Assembly (NCBI GenBank): GCA_040881785.1
Contig: JBBECO010000152.1
Span: forward strand, 1 to 21,081
Length of the DNA stretch: 21,081 nt
DNA from: JACDCA01 sp040881785
GTDB lineage: Bacteria; Acidobacteriota; Vicinamibacteria; Vicinamibacterales; 2-12-FULL-66-21
Reading direction: 5' to 3'
Under the pieces are notes generated by a model, which was given only the letters and a program-made list of their open reading frames with translations, ran no database searches and was not told where the DNA came from. Shown piece after piece: positions 6,931 to 14,332 of the stretch. The translations under genes were made by a program, and so were the position numbers. Numbering within the stretch: position 1 is the stretch's first letter; each line of letters begins with the position of its first letter.

Positions 6931-7695
6931 ATGGATCCCGAAGCCTGGCTCGCTGCGCTGGACGCGCGCCATCTCACCAACCTGACGCAGTCCGAAGTCA
7001 CCCGCGCGCTGCGGGCCCTCTCTTCCTGCTACGTCGAACGGCGCGACAAGCTCGCCACCGGGGGTGCTCTCGACGGCGCGGGGAAGCGCGCGGCCTTTGC
7101 GCTCTTCTACGGCCCGCAGCACTTCGTCCTCACCCGCGAGATCGTCAAACGCCTCGGGATCCACGCGACGCGTGTGGTGGACCTGGGATGTGGGACGGGA
7201 TCGGCCGGCGCGGCCGCCGCGATCGAGTGCGGCGACGCGCCGATCGACGGTTTCGACCTGAGCCCGTGGGCCGTGACGGAAGCGAACTGGACCTATCGCG
7301 CGATCGGCCTTCGCGGCCGCGCGACGGTCGCGAATATCAGGAAGATGAAAGTGCAGGCCGGCGCCGGCGCTCTCGTGCTCGCCGCCTACGCCGTCAACGA
7401 GCTGCCGGAGGATGCGCGGGCGCCGCTCCTCGCGCAATTGCTCGAGGCGCACGCGCGCGGAGCGGCCGTCCTCATCATCGAGCCGATCGCCCGCCGCGTG
7501 AACCTGTGGTGGAAGGGATGGGCGGAGCAGTTGATCGCCGCCGGCGGACGTTCGGACGACTGGCGCTTCCGCGACCTGCTGCCGCCGCGGCAGCGCACGC
7601 TCGCCAAAGGTGCCGGCCTGGATGTGCAGGAGATGACGGCGCGGAGTTTGTACGTGCCGAGTGGTGTCCGCCCGACAGGAAATCGCCCGACCTGA
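6931..7695 (+). CDS. Class I SAM-dependent methyltransferase
   Basis: A 254-residue cytoplasmic protein if ATG 6931 (MDPEAWLAALD) is used; an in-frame ATG at 6901 would add ten residues. After a helical N-terminal region containing FALFYGPQHFVLTREIVKRL, motif I is VVDLGCGTGSAG, followed by IDGFDLSPWAVTEANWTYRAI and the post-motif strand ALVLAAYAVNELP. The block VLIIEPIARRVNLWWKGW fits the later strands of a small-molecule or rRNA methyltransferase, but I cannot name the substrate. I prefer the 6931 start because GATACT lies just upstream. Its last codons (RPTGNRPT, stop TGA) are encoded by a GTAG-type palindrome, so the C-terminus has probably been remodelled by the repeat. Confidence 0.85.
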   Translation: MDPEAWLAALDARHLTNLTQSEVTRALRALSSCYVERRDKLATGGALDGAGKRAAFALFYGPQHFVLTREIVKRLGIHATRVVDLGCGTGSAGAAAAIECGDAPIDGFDLSPWAVTEANWTYRAIGLRGRATVANIRKMKVQAGAGALVLAAYAVNELPEDARAPLLAQLLEAHARGAAVLIIEPIARRVNLWWKGWAEQLIAAGGRSDDWRFRDLLPPRQRTLAKGAGLDVQEMTARSLYVPSGVRPTGNRPT

Positions 7696-7736
7696 AGGTC
7701 GGGCCTACAAGGTCGGGCTTACGAGGTCGGGCCTAC
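7685..7736. repeat. REP-like palindrome plus 3 x 14-bp tandem array
   Basis: GCCCGACCT (7685-7693) and AGGTCGGGC (7696-7704) form a 9-bp palindrome followed by CTAC. Three 14-bp units follow each other: AAGGTCGGGCCTAC (7695-7708), AAGGTCGGGCTTAC (7709-7722) and GAGGTCGGGCCTAC (7723-7736). On the minus strand each unit begins GTAG or GTAA, as REP elements do. The array covers the convergent 3' ends of the methyltransferase and CNNM genes and supplies both stop codons. Confidence 0.75.
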
Positions 7737-9019
7737 GCCACGCAATGACACGGCGCACTCGTCCACGCCGTGGCCTTTCACCGCGGTGACGATGAACACG
7801 AGGCGCCCGTAACGGACGGAGTCGCCGACGACGGGCGTCCGGCCGAGCAGCGTCAGCACGAGGCCGCTCACGCTGTCCACTTCCTCGTGTTCCAGGTCCA
7901 GGTCGAAGAGCTGCCCGACTTCCTCCACCCGCATCGTCCCTGGCACGCGCAGGCGTCCGTCGGCATCGCGATAGAACGGCGGCTCATCGGTCGGGCTGTC
8001 GGCGATCTCGCCGACGACCTCCTCGAAGAGATCGTCGAGCGTTACAATGCCGGCCGTTCCGCCATGCTCGTCGAGGACGATGACCATCTGCGTGCGCTCG
8101 CGCCGCATCGTCTCCAGCAGGTCGTCCAGTTCCGCGGTCTCGGGCATCAGCGGCAGCGGCCGCACGTGCTCCTGCGCGAGACTCTCGTTGTTGAGTAGCA
8201 GCCGCAGCGCGTCCTTGACGTGGATCATCCCGACGATGTGATCGAGGTCGCGTTCGTAGACGGGATAGCGCGTGTTGGCTGATGATCGGAGCAGCTCGCG
8301 GATCTCCTCGGGCGTCGTGCCGAGCGCAATGCCGGTGATGCGCACGCGGGGCACCATCACCTGGTCGGCGGTGAGGTCGCCGAACTCGAAGAGCTCCTGG
8401 AGCATCCGGCTGGACTCGCTGCGCAGCACGCCGAGCTCCTCGCTTTCCTGGACGACGAGCTGCAGTTCCTCAGGCGTGTAGTACTGCTCGGCGTGCTGGA
8501 CCTGACGGCGGACGCCGGCCGCCTTCAGGACGAGGTTCCCGAGTCCATTGAGGCTGATGACCAGCGGGTAGAGCAGGTACTTGGTCCAGATCATCACCGG
8601 CGTGATCCAGAGGACGAGCGTCTCGGCCCGCTGAAGCGCCAGCGACTTGGGCACCATTTCGCCGACGACGATGTGGAAGTAGGTCAGGATCGCGACGGCC
8701 AGGACGCTGGCAAATGCGTGCGACGCGAGGAAGGCCGGCATGCCGGCGCCGCCGAGCAGGCCGTAGATCGCTTCGGCGACGACATACTCGCCGTACATCC
8801 CGAGACCGAGGCTGGACAGCGTGATTCCGAGCTGCGCCGTCGCGATGTACCGATCCTGCTTCTGCAGGTCGCGGAGCACGGACTGCACGAGCCGCGCGAG
8901 CTTATGGCCGGCCGCCGCGCGCCTGTCGATGGCCGCTCTGGGGGCGCCGACGATCGCGAACTCGGCCGCGACGAACAGCCCGTTCAGCAGGATCAGGACC
9001 GTGATGATGATCAGCGCGG

Positions 9020-9023
<4 letters not shown>
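7719..9023 (-). CDS. CNNM/CBS-domain membrane protein (HlyC/CorC-like)
   Basis: A 434-residue protein with an N-terminal DUF21/CNNM transmembrane domain (about 1-190), two CBS repeats (about 205-330, including VMVPRVRITGI and TRYPVYERDLDHIVGMIHVKD) and a C-terminal CorC/HlyC transporter-associated domain (about 345-425). Family members are implicated in Mg2+/Co2+ efflux or sensing; the old name hemolysin is misleading. MTALIIITVLILLNGLFVAAEFAIV is the first membrane segment with the conserved LNGxFVAAE signature. Length is normal. Its ATG overlaps the stop of the upstream paralogue by 4 bp (ATGA), so the two are translationally coupled. The stop TAA lies in the variant GTAA of a repeat unit, which also encodes the last residues GVGPTS. 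Confidence 0.93.
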
Positions 9024-10096
<1,073 letters not shown>

Positions 10097-10103
10097 TCGC
10101 AAA

Positions 10104-10109
10104 ATCGTA
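10104..10109 (-). promoter_or_regulatory. TACGAT -10 box for the CNNM operon
   Basis: TACGAT on the minus strand ends 7 nt before the ATG at 10096, and there is no ribosome binding site between. Consistent with a leaderless operon mRNA. No -35 recognised. Confidence 0.45.
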
Positions 10110-10201
10110 CAGCAAAAGGTCTCGCCGCCGCTGCAAGTCGCCCGCCCGGCGGGGGAGTTACACTGGAACGTTTCCCGGCTCATTCAGAGGTCCTGGCACG
10201 C

Positions 10202-11407
10202 ATGACGAAAACACTGGTCCCCGCTCTCATGCTGCTCGCAGTCGCCATTCAGGTCCCCGCGGCAGAGGTCAGGCCCGGCATCGAGACCTTGCTCGCCGAC
10301 CTGCCAGACGGGCTGCGGGGCACGCGCGTCGGCCTCATCACGAACCACAGCGGGATCGACCGCGCCCGGAACACCGATATCGACCTCATCGCGCGGCACA
10401 AGGAATTGAAGCTGGTCGCCCTGCTGGCGCCCGAGCATGGCATTCGCGGGACGGCCGAAGCGGGGGAGAAGGTTGCCGACGAGACGGATCCGCGTACCGG
10501 TGTGCCGGTCCACTCGCTGTACAAGACCGAGGACCGTGGCCCGACGCCGGCGATGCTGAAGGATGTGGATGTGCTCGTCTACGACCTGCAGGAGGTTGGC
10601 GGGCGTACCTGGACCTACGTCTCCACGATGGCGCTGTCGATGCAGGCGGCGGCGAAGAAGAAGATCCCATTCGTTGTCCTCGACCGGCCGAATCCGATCG
10701 GCGGCGAGATCGTCGAAGGGGCGCTGCTCGATCCGAAGTTCGCGTCGTTCGTCGGGATGTACCCGATTCCGGCGCGGCACGGCATGACAGTCGGGGAGCT
10801 GGCGACGCTGATCAACCAGAAGCACGGGATCGGCGCGGAGCTGATCGTCGCGCGTGTGGCGAATTGGCGACGGTCACAGTGGCTCGACGAGACTGGACTG
10901 CCATGGATCAACCCGTCACCCAATCTGCGTTCGCTCGCGGCGCTGACGAGTTATCCGGGTTCGGTCTACTTCGAAGGCACGAACCTGTCGGAGGGGCGCG
11001 GCACCGACCGTCCGTTCGAGCAGATCGGCGCGTCGTGGTTGAAGGCCGAGGGCGTCGTGAAGGTCATGAACGCGAAGACACTGCCGGGCATCCTCTTCGA
11101 GGCGATCACGATGCCCGTCGCGTCGACCGCTGCGAAGTTTCCGGGTCAGACGATCCCCGCGATCCGTTTTTCGATCACGGACCGGGAGGCCTATCGTCCC
11201 GTGCGCACGGCACTACTGCTGATCGACGAGATCCGCCGGCAGCACCCGAACGAGTTCGCCTGGAGCAAGACGATCGATCGCCTCACGGGATCCGACAAGG
11301 TGAAGCTCGCGATCGAAGGCGGACGGCTTCCCGCGCTGCTCGAGGATTGGGACCGCGAGGCGGCGGCGTGGCTGGAGAGCCGTAAGCCGTTCCTGCTGTA
11401 TCGCTGA
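10202..11407 (+). CDS. namZ: Exported DUF1343 protein, NamZ-type exo-beta-N-acetylmuramidase
   Basis: A 401-residue exported enzyme. Residues 1-20 form a signal peptide (cleavage near VPA-AE). The core shows the DUF1343 signatures RVGLITNHSGIDR, LLAPEHGIRG (PEHG at 77-80), VYDLQEVGGRTWTYV (about 126-140), VLDRPNPIGG, PARHGMTVGEL, NPSPNL and YPGSVYFEGTNLSEGRGTDRPFEQIG. NamZ (glycoside hydrolase family 171) removes terminal N-acetylmuramic acid from muropeptide fragments during cell-wall recycling. The frame is open far upstream, but ATG 10202 is right because the signal peptide starts there; AGAGGT is a distant possible ribosome site. TACACT about 40 nt upstream is a plausible -10 box. Length is typical. 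Confidence 0.92.
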   Translation: MTKTLVPALMLLAVAIQVPAAEVRPGIETLLADLPDGLRGTRVGLITNHSGIDRARNTDIDLIARHKELKLVALLAPEHGIRGTAEAGEKVADETDPRTGVPVHSLYKTEDRGPTPAMLKDVDVLVYDLQEVGGRTWTYVSTMALSMQAAAKKKIPFVVLDRPNPIGGEIVEGALLDPKFASFVGMYPIPARHGMTVGELATLINQKHGIGAELIVARVANWRRSQWLDETGLPWINPSPNLRSLAALTSYPGSVYFEGTNLSEGRGTDRPFEQIGASWLKAEGVVKVMNAKTLPGILFEAITMPVASTAAKFPGQTIPAIRFSITDREAYRPVRTALLLIDEIRRQHPNEFAWSKTIDRLTGSDKVKLAIEGGRLPALLEDWDREAAAWLESRKPFLLYR

Positions 11408-11433
11408 CGCGCGCGCCAAGGTCGGCGAGGAGA

Positions 11434-11691
11434 TCAGCGACGGGCGAGCGCACGGCCGGCGCGATCCAGTCGGTTGCAGAGTGCGATGTGGTGAGCGAGA
11501 TCGGCGGCGCGTTCCCGACCGCTCAGAAGCCGTGCGCCGAGCCGACGGGCGTGTTCCAGAAGCAGGGAGGACGCGTGCCGCGCGGGTCCCGGGCCGTCCC
11601 GCCGAAAGCGTTCGACCCAGTATTGCTGCTTGCTGCGCTCCACCGCGGCCCAGTTGCGATGCGCGAATGCCCGCAGGTCGTCCCGCTCCAT
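11434..11691 (-). CDS. Small basic hypothetical protein
   Basis: An 85-residue Arg/Ala-rich protein beginning MERDDLRAFAHRNWAAVERSKQQ, predicted to be mostly helical from its Leu/Ala/Arg pattern (for example LLLEHARRLGARLLSGRERAADLAHHIALCNRLDRAGRAL). The N-terminal half is reminiscent of small acidobacterial proteins of unknown function, but I cannot name a family. ATG 11691 is chosen because TACAAT ends exactly 6 nt upstream, the leaderless pattern seen at several genes here. It lies 34 bp downstream of the next minus-strand gene, so co-transcription is possible as well. Could be a nucleic-acid-associated protein; this is a guess from composition. Confidence 0.7.
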   Translation of the reverse strand: MERDDLRAFAHRNWAAVERSKQQYWVERFRRDGPGPARHASSLLLEHARRLGARLLSGRERAADLAHHIALCNRLDRAGRALARR

Positions 11692-11697
11692 GGCGCG

Positions 11698-11703
11698 ATT
11701 GTA
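11698..11703 (-). promoter_or_regulatory. TACAAT -10 box for the 11691 gene
   Basis: TACAAT is 6 nt from the ATG on the minus strand, one of the best matches to a -10 consensus in the window. No -35 was recognised. Confidence 0.45.
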
Positions 11704-11725
11704 CTTCGCGGCCGTCTGGAGCCCC

Positions 11726-12094
11726 TCAGGGCTTCCTGCGGCGTGTGGCCGGCCGCTTTTTCGCTGACGCTCCCCTGGCGCCTGTTGGCGCCGGCTTCTT
11801 CGCGGCTGCCTTTGCCGCTCCGCGCGTCGTCGTCGCCTTCTTCCGCGCCGTCTGTTTCCGGGACGCTGCCTGTTTCGCGGTCGACTTCGCGGCAGGCCCC
11901 GGCGGCGGCGGACCCGGCACGAGCGCGGCCCGGCCCGGCTTCGCATGGAACGAGGGCGTCAGTCGGGGTTCGAACCGCTCCTGCGCGAGCATCTGGGCCC
12001 GCTTCTGCTTGTGGCGCGCTTGCAGGATGTCTTCGCCCTGACGCTCGCGTCCCGCAACCTTGTAGTGATCCGGATGCACGTTGCTCTTGCTCAT
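11726..12094 (-). CDS. Small basic protein with a histone H1-like Lys/Ala tail
   Basis: A 122-residue product starting MSKSNVHPDHYKVAGRERQGEDILQARHKQKRAQMLAQERFEPR. The conserved-looking, charged N-terminus is followed from about residue 63 by a Pro-, Ala- and Lys-rich tail (PPPPGPAAKSTAKQAASRKQ, then AKAAAKKPAP and KKRPATRRRKP). Such tails occur in bacterial histone H1-like and other nucleoid-associated proteins, and also in ribosome-associated factors. That function is inference. No start-proximal -10 box or strong ribosome site is obvious. The gene is divergent from the dipeptidase gene (91-bp gap) and leads into the 85-residue gene downstream. Confidence 0.75.
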   Translation of the reverse strand: MSKSNVHPDHYKVAGRERQGEDILQARHKQKRAQMLAQERFEPRLTPSFHAKPGRAALVPGPPPPGPAAKSTAKQAASRKQTARKKATTTRGAAKAAAKKPAPTGARGASAKKRPATRRRKP

Positions 12095-12185
12095 GGGATG
12101 AACAGGTGCATCACTCGCGCCAGTGTTGCGCCACCTCAGCGTTTCGGGCCGGCGATGCTATGCTCCGCCTTTATCGGGGGTGAGC

Positions 12186-13292
12186 ATGGCGATGGGACGC
12201 CGCGAGTTCATCGGTGCCCTGGCGGCCGGCGCGCTGCTGCCTGGTTCGGCCGCGAGAGCACTACAGCGACCGGCCGGCCAGCCCGGCAAGGCTCCTGCGC
12301 CATTCGACGTTGACGCGCTGTACGATCGCGCCATCGTTATCGACGCGCTCTCCGTGCCGCACCGGCTCGACGAAGCGGAGTTTGCCGCGATCGAGCGCAC
12401 AGGCTACACCGGGATCCACACGTCGCTCGCCAACCGAAACTTCCAGGTAGCCGAACGCGCGCTCGGTCAGTGGGCCACGCAGTTCACCCAGCATGGCGAC
12501 CGGTTCATCCGCGCGACGAAGGCCGCCGACTTCGAGCGGGCGAAGCGCGAGAAGAAGCTCGCGGTGCTTCTGGGGTTCCAGAACGGCACGATCCTCGACA
12601 GCAGTGTCGGTAACCTGGACAAGCTCTACGCGCTCGGCACGCGCTGCATCCAGCTGACGTACAACGAACGCAATCTACTCGGTGACGGCTGCACGGAGCG
12701 CACCAACGCGGGCCTGTCGGACTTCGGCGTCGCGGCGGTCGAACGAATGGGAGAGTTCGGCATCCTCGTGGACCTCTCGCACTGCGGCGAGCAGACGTCC
12801 GCCGATGGGATCAGCTTCAGCCGTCGTCCGCCGGCCTTCACCCACACGATGTGCCGGGCGCTGCACGATCATCCGCGCGCGAAAAGCGACGCGCTCATCA
12901 AGGCGGTGTCGAACAAGGGGGGTGTGACGGGGATGATGGCGCTCGGCTATATGGTCGCGCCGACGGCGGCCGCAAGCCTCGAGGACTACCTGCGGCATAT
13001 CGACCACGCGGTGAAGGTGGCGGGGATCGACCATGTGGGCATCGCCACTGATTTCCAGATCCGCGGGATCGAAGCGGTCGCGACCATGGAGAGCTGGTAC
13101 GAGCCGCGGCTGCGCAGCTTCAAGCCGTCCTATAACGTGCGGTGGCCGCCGTGGATCCCCGAGCTGGACGCGCCGGAGCGGTTCCGCACCGTGACCCACG
13201 GCCTTGCGAAACGGGGCTACAAGGCCGACGCCATCGAGAAGATCCTCGGGGGGAACTGGATGCGCTGTTTCCGCGACAACTTCGGCGGTTGA
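12186..13292 (+). CDS. Tat-exported M19-like (membrane) dipeptidase, metal ligands altered
   Basis: A 368-residue protein. The N-terminus MGRREFIGALAAGALLPGSAARA carries a twin-arginine motif (R5-R6) and a hydrophobic stretch, so export is by Tat. The fold-defining segments of renal/membrane dipeptidases are present: LGTRCIQLTYNERNLLGDGC, AGLSDFGVAAVERMGEFGILVDLSHC (H199), FTHTMCRALHDHPRAKSD (H220), HVGIATDF and the ending GGNWMRCF. The canonical HxD metal motif near the N-terminus is replaced by VIDALSVPHR, and the canonical bridging Glu region reads GFQNG (Q132). ATG 12186 follows GGGGGTGAG, and TATGCT upstream may be its -10. A divergent hydrolase subgroup is likely. It is followed after 8 bp by the VWFA-related gene, probably in one operon. 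Confidence 0.88.
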   Translation: MAMGRREFIGALAAGALLPGSAARALQRPAGQPGKAPAPFDVDALYDRAIVIDALSVPHRLDEAEFAAIERTGYTGIHTSLANRNFQVAERALGQWATQFTQHGDRFIRATKAADFERAKREKKLAVLLGFQNGTILDSSVGNLDKLYALGTRCIQLTYNERNLLGDGCTERTNAGLSDFGVAAVERMGEFGILVDLSHCGEQTSADGISFSRRPPAFTHTMCRALHDHPRAKSDALIKAVSNKGGVTGMMALGYMVAPTAAASLEDYLRHIDHAVKVAGIDHVGIATDFQIRGIEAVATMESWYEPRLRSFKPSYNVRWPPWIPELDAPERFRTVTHGLAKRGYKADAIEKILGGNWMRCFRDNFGG

Positions 13293-13300
13293 AGGGACAT

Positions 13301-14071
13301 ATGCGCATCCTGCCTGCGGCGGTCCTGCTTGGTGCGTGCGTCGCTGGACTGTCGTGGCAGAACCCCGCCGCGCAGACACAGCAGCCAAGATTCCGCGCGC
13401 GGACTGATCTGCTCACGATCGACGTGACCGTGCTGGACCGGAACCGGCGTCCTGTCACTGGGCTCACGGCTGACGATTTCATCCTGCTCGAGGACGGTCG
13501 GCCGCAGGTCATCGCGGCCCTCGACGAGATCTCGGTGGAGGGTCCGGAGCAGGTCGGCGCTGAATGGCTGAAGGCGCCGCCGCAGGACGTCGCGGCAAAC
13601 CGGCACGACGAGTCACGGTTGTTCGTGTTGGTGATCGACGATGCGACGTTGCCGGCTGATCCTTACTTCGCGAAGCGCCCCTTGACGGTGACGGGCCTGA
13701 TGCTCGAGGCGACGCCCGCCTGGCGCCGCACGAGCGACGACCGTGTGCGCGCCGTCATTCCCGTGCTGCCAACGACGAGGCGTCAGTTCGCGACATCAGA
13801 CGCCGTGACGCTGTTCTTTCGGATCCATCAGCGGCCCGGCCGCGCGCCGAAAGAGGTCACGCGAACGCTGCGCATCACCAATGGTCGTGATGAAGTCGTC
13901 AGCACGCTGTCCGAAACCATCCCCCCAGCCGCGTTCGGCACCTCCGGGGCGGAGCAACGCGTGGTGGTGCCGATCAGTGCGCTGGGTACGGGGCAGTATC
14001 TGTTGTCGGTCGAACTCACCGCCCGAGGGGAACAGGCGCTCGAGCGGCAGCTGTCATTCACCGTCCATTAG
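13301..14071 (+). CDS. VWFA-related acidobacterial protein with the VWA core deleted
   Basis: A 256-residue exported protein with a signal peptide MRILPAAVLLGACVAGLSWQNPAAQ. The next segment, RTDLLTIDVTVLDRNRRPVTGLTADDFILLEDG, is the conserved start of the acidobacterial VWFA-related proteins, and RLFVLVIDDATLPADP is the first strand and first metal-binding Asp residues of the VWA fold. The protein then jumps to RPLTVTGLMLEATPAWRR and IPVLPTTRRQFATSDAVTLFFRIHQ, which resembles the C-terminal beta-rich region of these proteins. About 300-400 residues of the usual 550-700 appear to be missing, with the frame preserved. Start: AAGGG 5 nt upstream of ATG. It may be non-functional or a trimmed adhesive module. 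Probably co-transcribed with the dipeptidase gene. Confidence 0.8.
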   Translation: MRILPAAVLLGACVAGLSWQNPAAQTQQPRFRARTDLLTIDVTVLDRNRRPVTGLTADDFILLEDGRPQVIAALDEISVEGPEQVGAEWLKAPPQDVAANRHDESRLFVLVIDDATLPADPYFAKRPLTVTGLMLEATPAWRRTSDDRVRAVIPVLPTTRRQFATSDAVTLFFRIHQRPGRAPKEVTRTLRITNGRDEVVSTLSETIPPAAFGTSGAEQRVVVPISALGTGQYLLSVELTARGEQALERQLSFTVH

Positions 14072-14080
14072 CAGGGCACC

Positions 14081-14122
14081 TGCCGATTCTCCAGGAAAAT
14101 CGGCAACCAAGCTGCCGATTTT
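14081..14122 (+). terminator. Terminator-like hairpin with an alternative upstream arm
   Basis: AAAATCGGCA (14096-14105) and TGCCGATTTT (14113-14122) form a perfect 10-bp stem with loop ACCAAGC, A-rich on one side and T-rich on the other: a plausible intrinsic terminator for the upstream gene. A further TGCCGATT (14081-14088) could instead pair with AATCGGCA (14098-14105), so two folds are mutually exclusive. Confidence 0.6.
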
Positions 14123-14189
14123 GCTGCCGCATCGAGCTCGTTCCGGGACAGGCGAGGTTTGCGCGCGGCTTCGCCACACCAATCTTCGG

Positions 14190-14213
14190 GCAGCCCATAA
14201 AGGGCTGCGCTAC
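14190..14213. repeat. REP-like palindrome, class 1, copy 1
   Basis: GCAGCCC (14190-14196), spacer ATAAA and GGGCTGC (14202-14208), followed by GCTAC (14209-14213); on the minus strand this reads GTAGC then the palindrome. It shares 15 identical bases with copies at 17938-17952 and 18599-18613. Confidence 0.7.
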
Positions 14214-14280
14214 ACCTTTTCACACGAAAGAAAACCAACAGTTCTGTGTCCCGGCGTCGTCTTTTGCCTGAACGTGAGCA

Positions 14281-14330
14281 AAACCGTGTTGAACCGTGTT
14301 GGACCGTGGCTAACAGCGTTGAACCGTGGC
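14281..14330. repeat. Degenerate 10-bp tandem repeat, five units
   Basis: Units aaaccgtgtt, gaaccgtgtt, ggaccgtggc, taacagcgtt and gaaccgtggc follow each other at exactly 10-bp intervals and end 2 bp before the M14 stop. The rest of the 261-bp space (14072-14332) holds the hairpin and REP-like element described above. I see no gene in it. Confidence 0.65.
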
Positions 14331-14332
14331 CG

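Noticed and set aside
14072..14332. CRISPR array or small RNA gene in the repeat-rich gap
   Set aside because: Repeats are only 8-10 bp with no spacers; the hairpin looks like a terminator, and no RNA family is recognisable.
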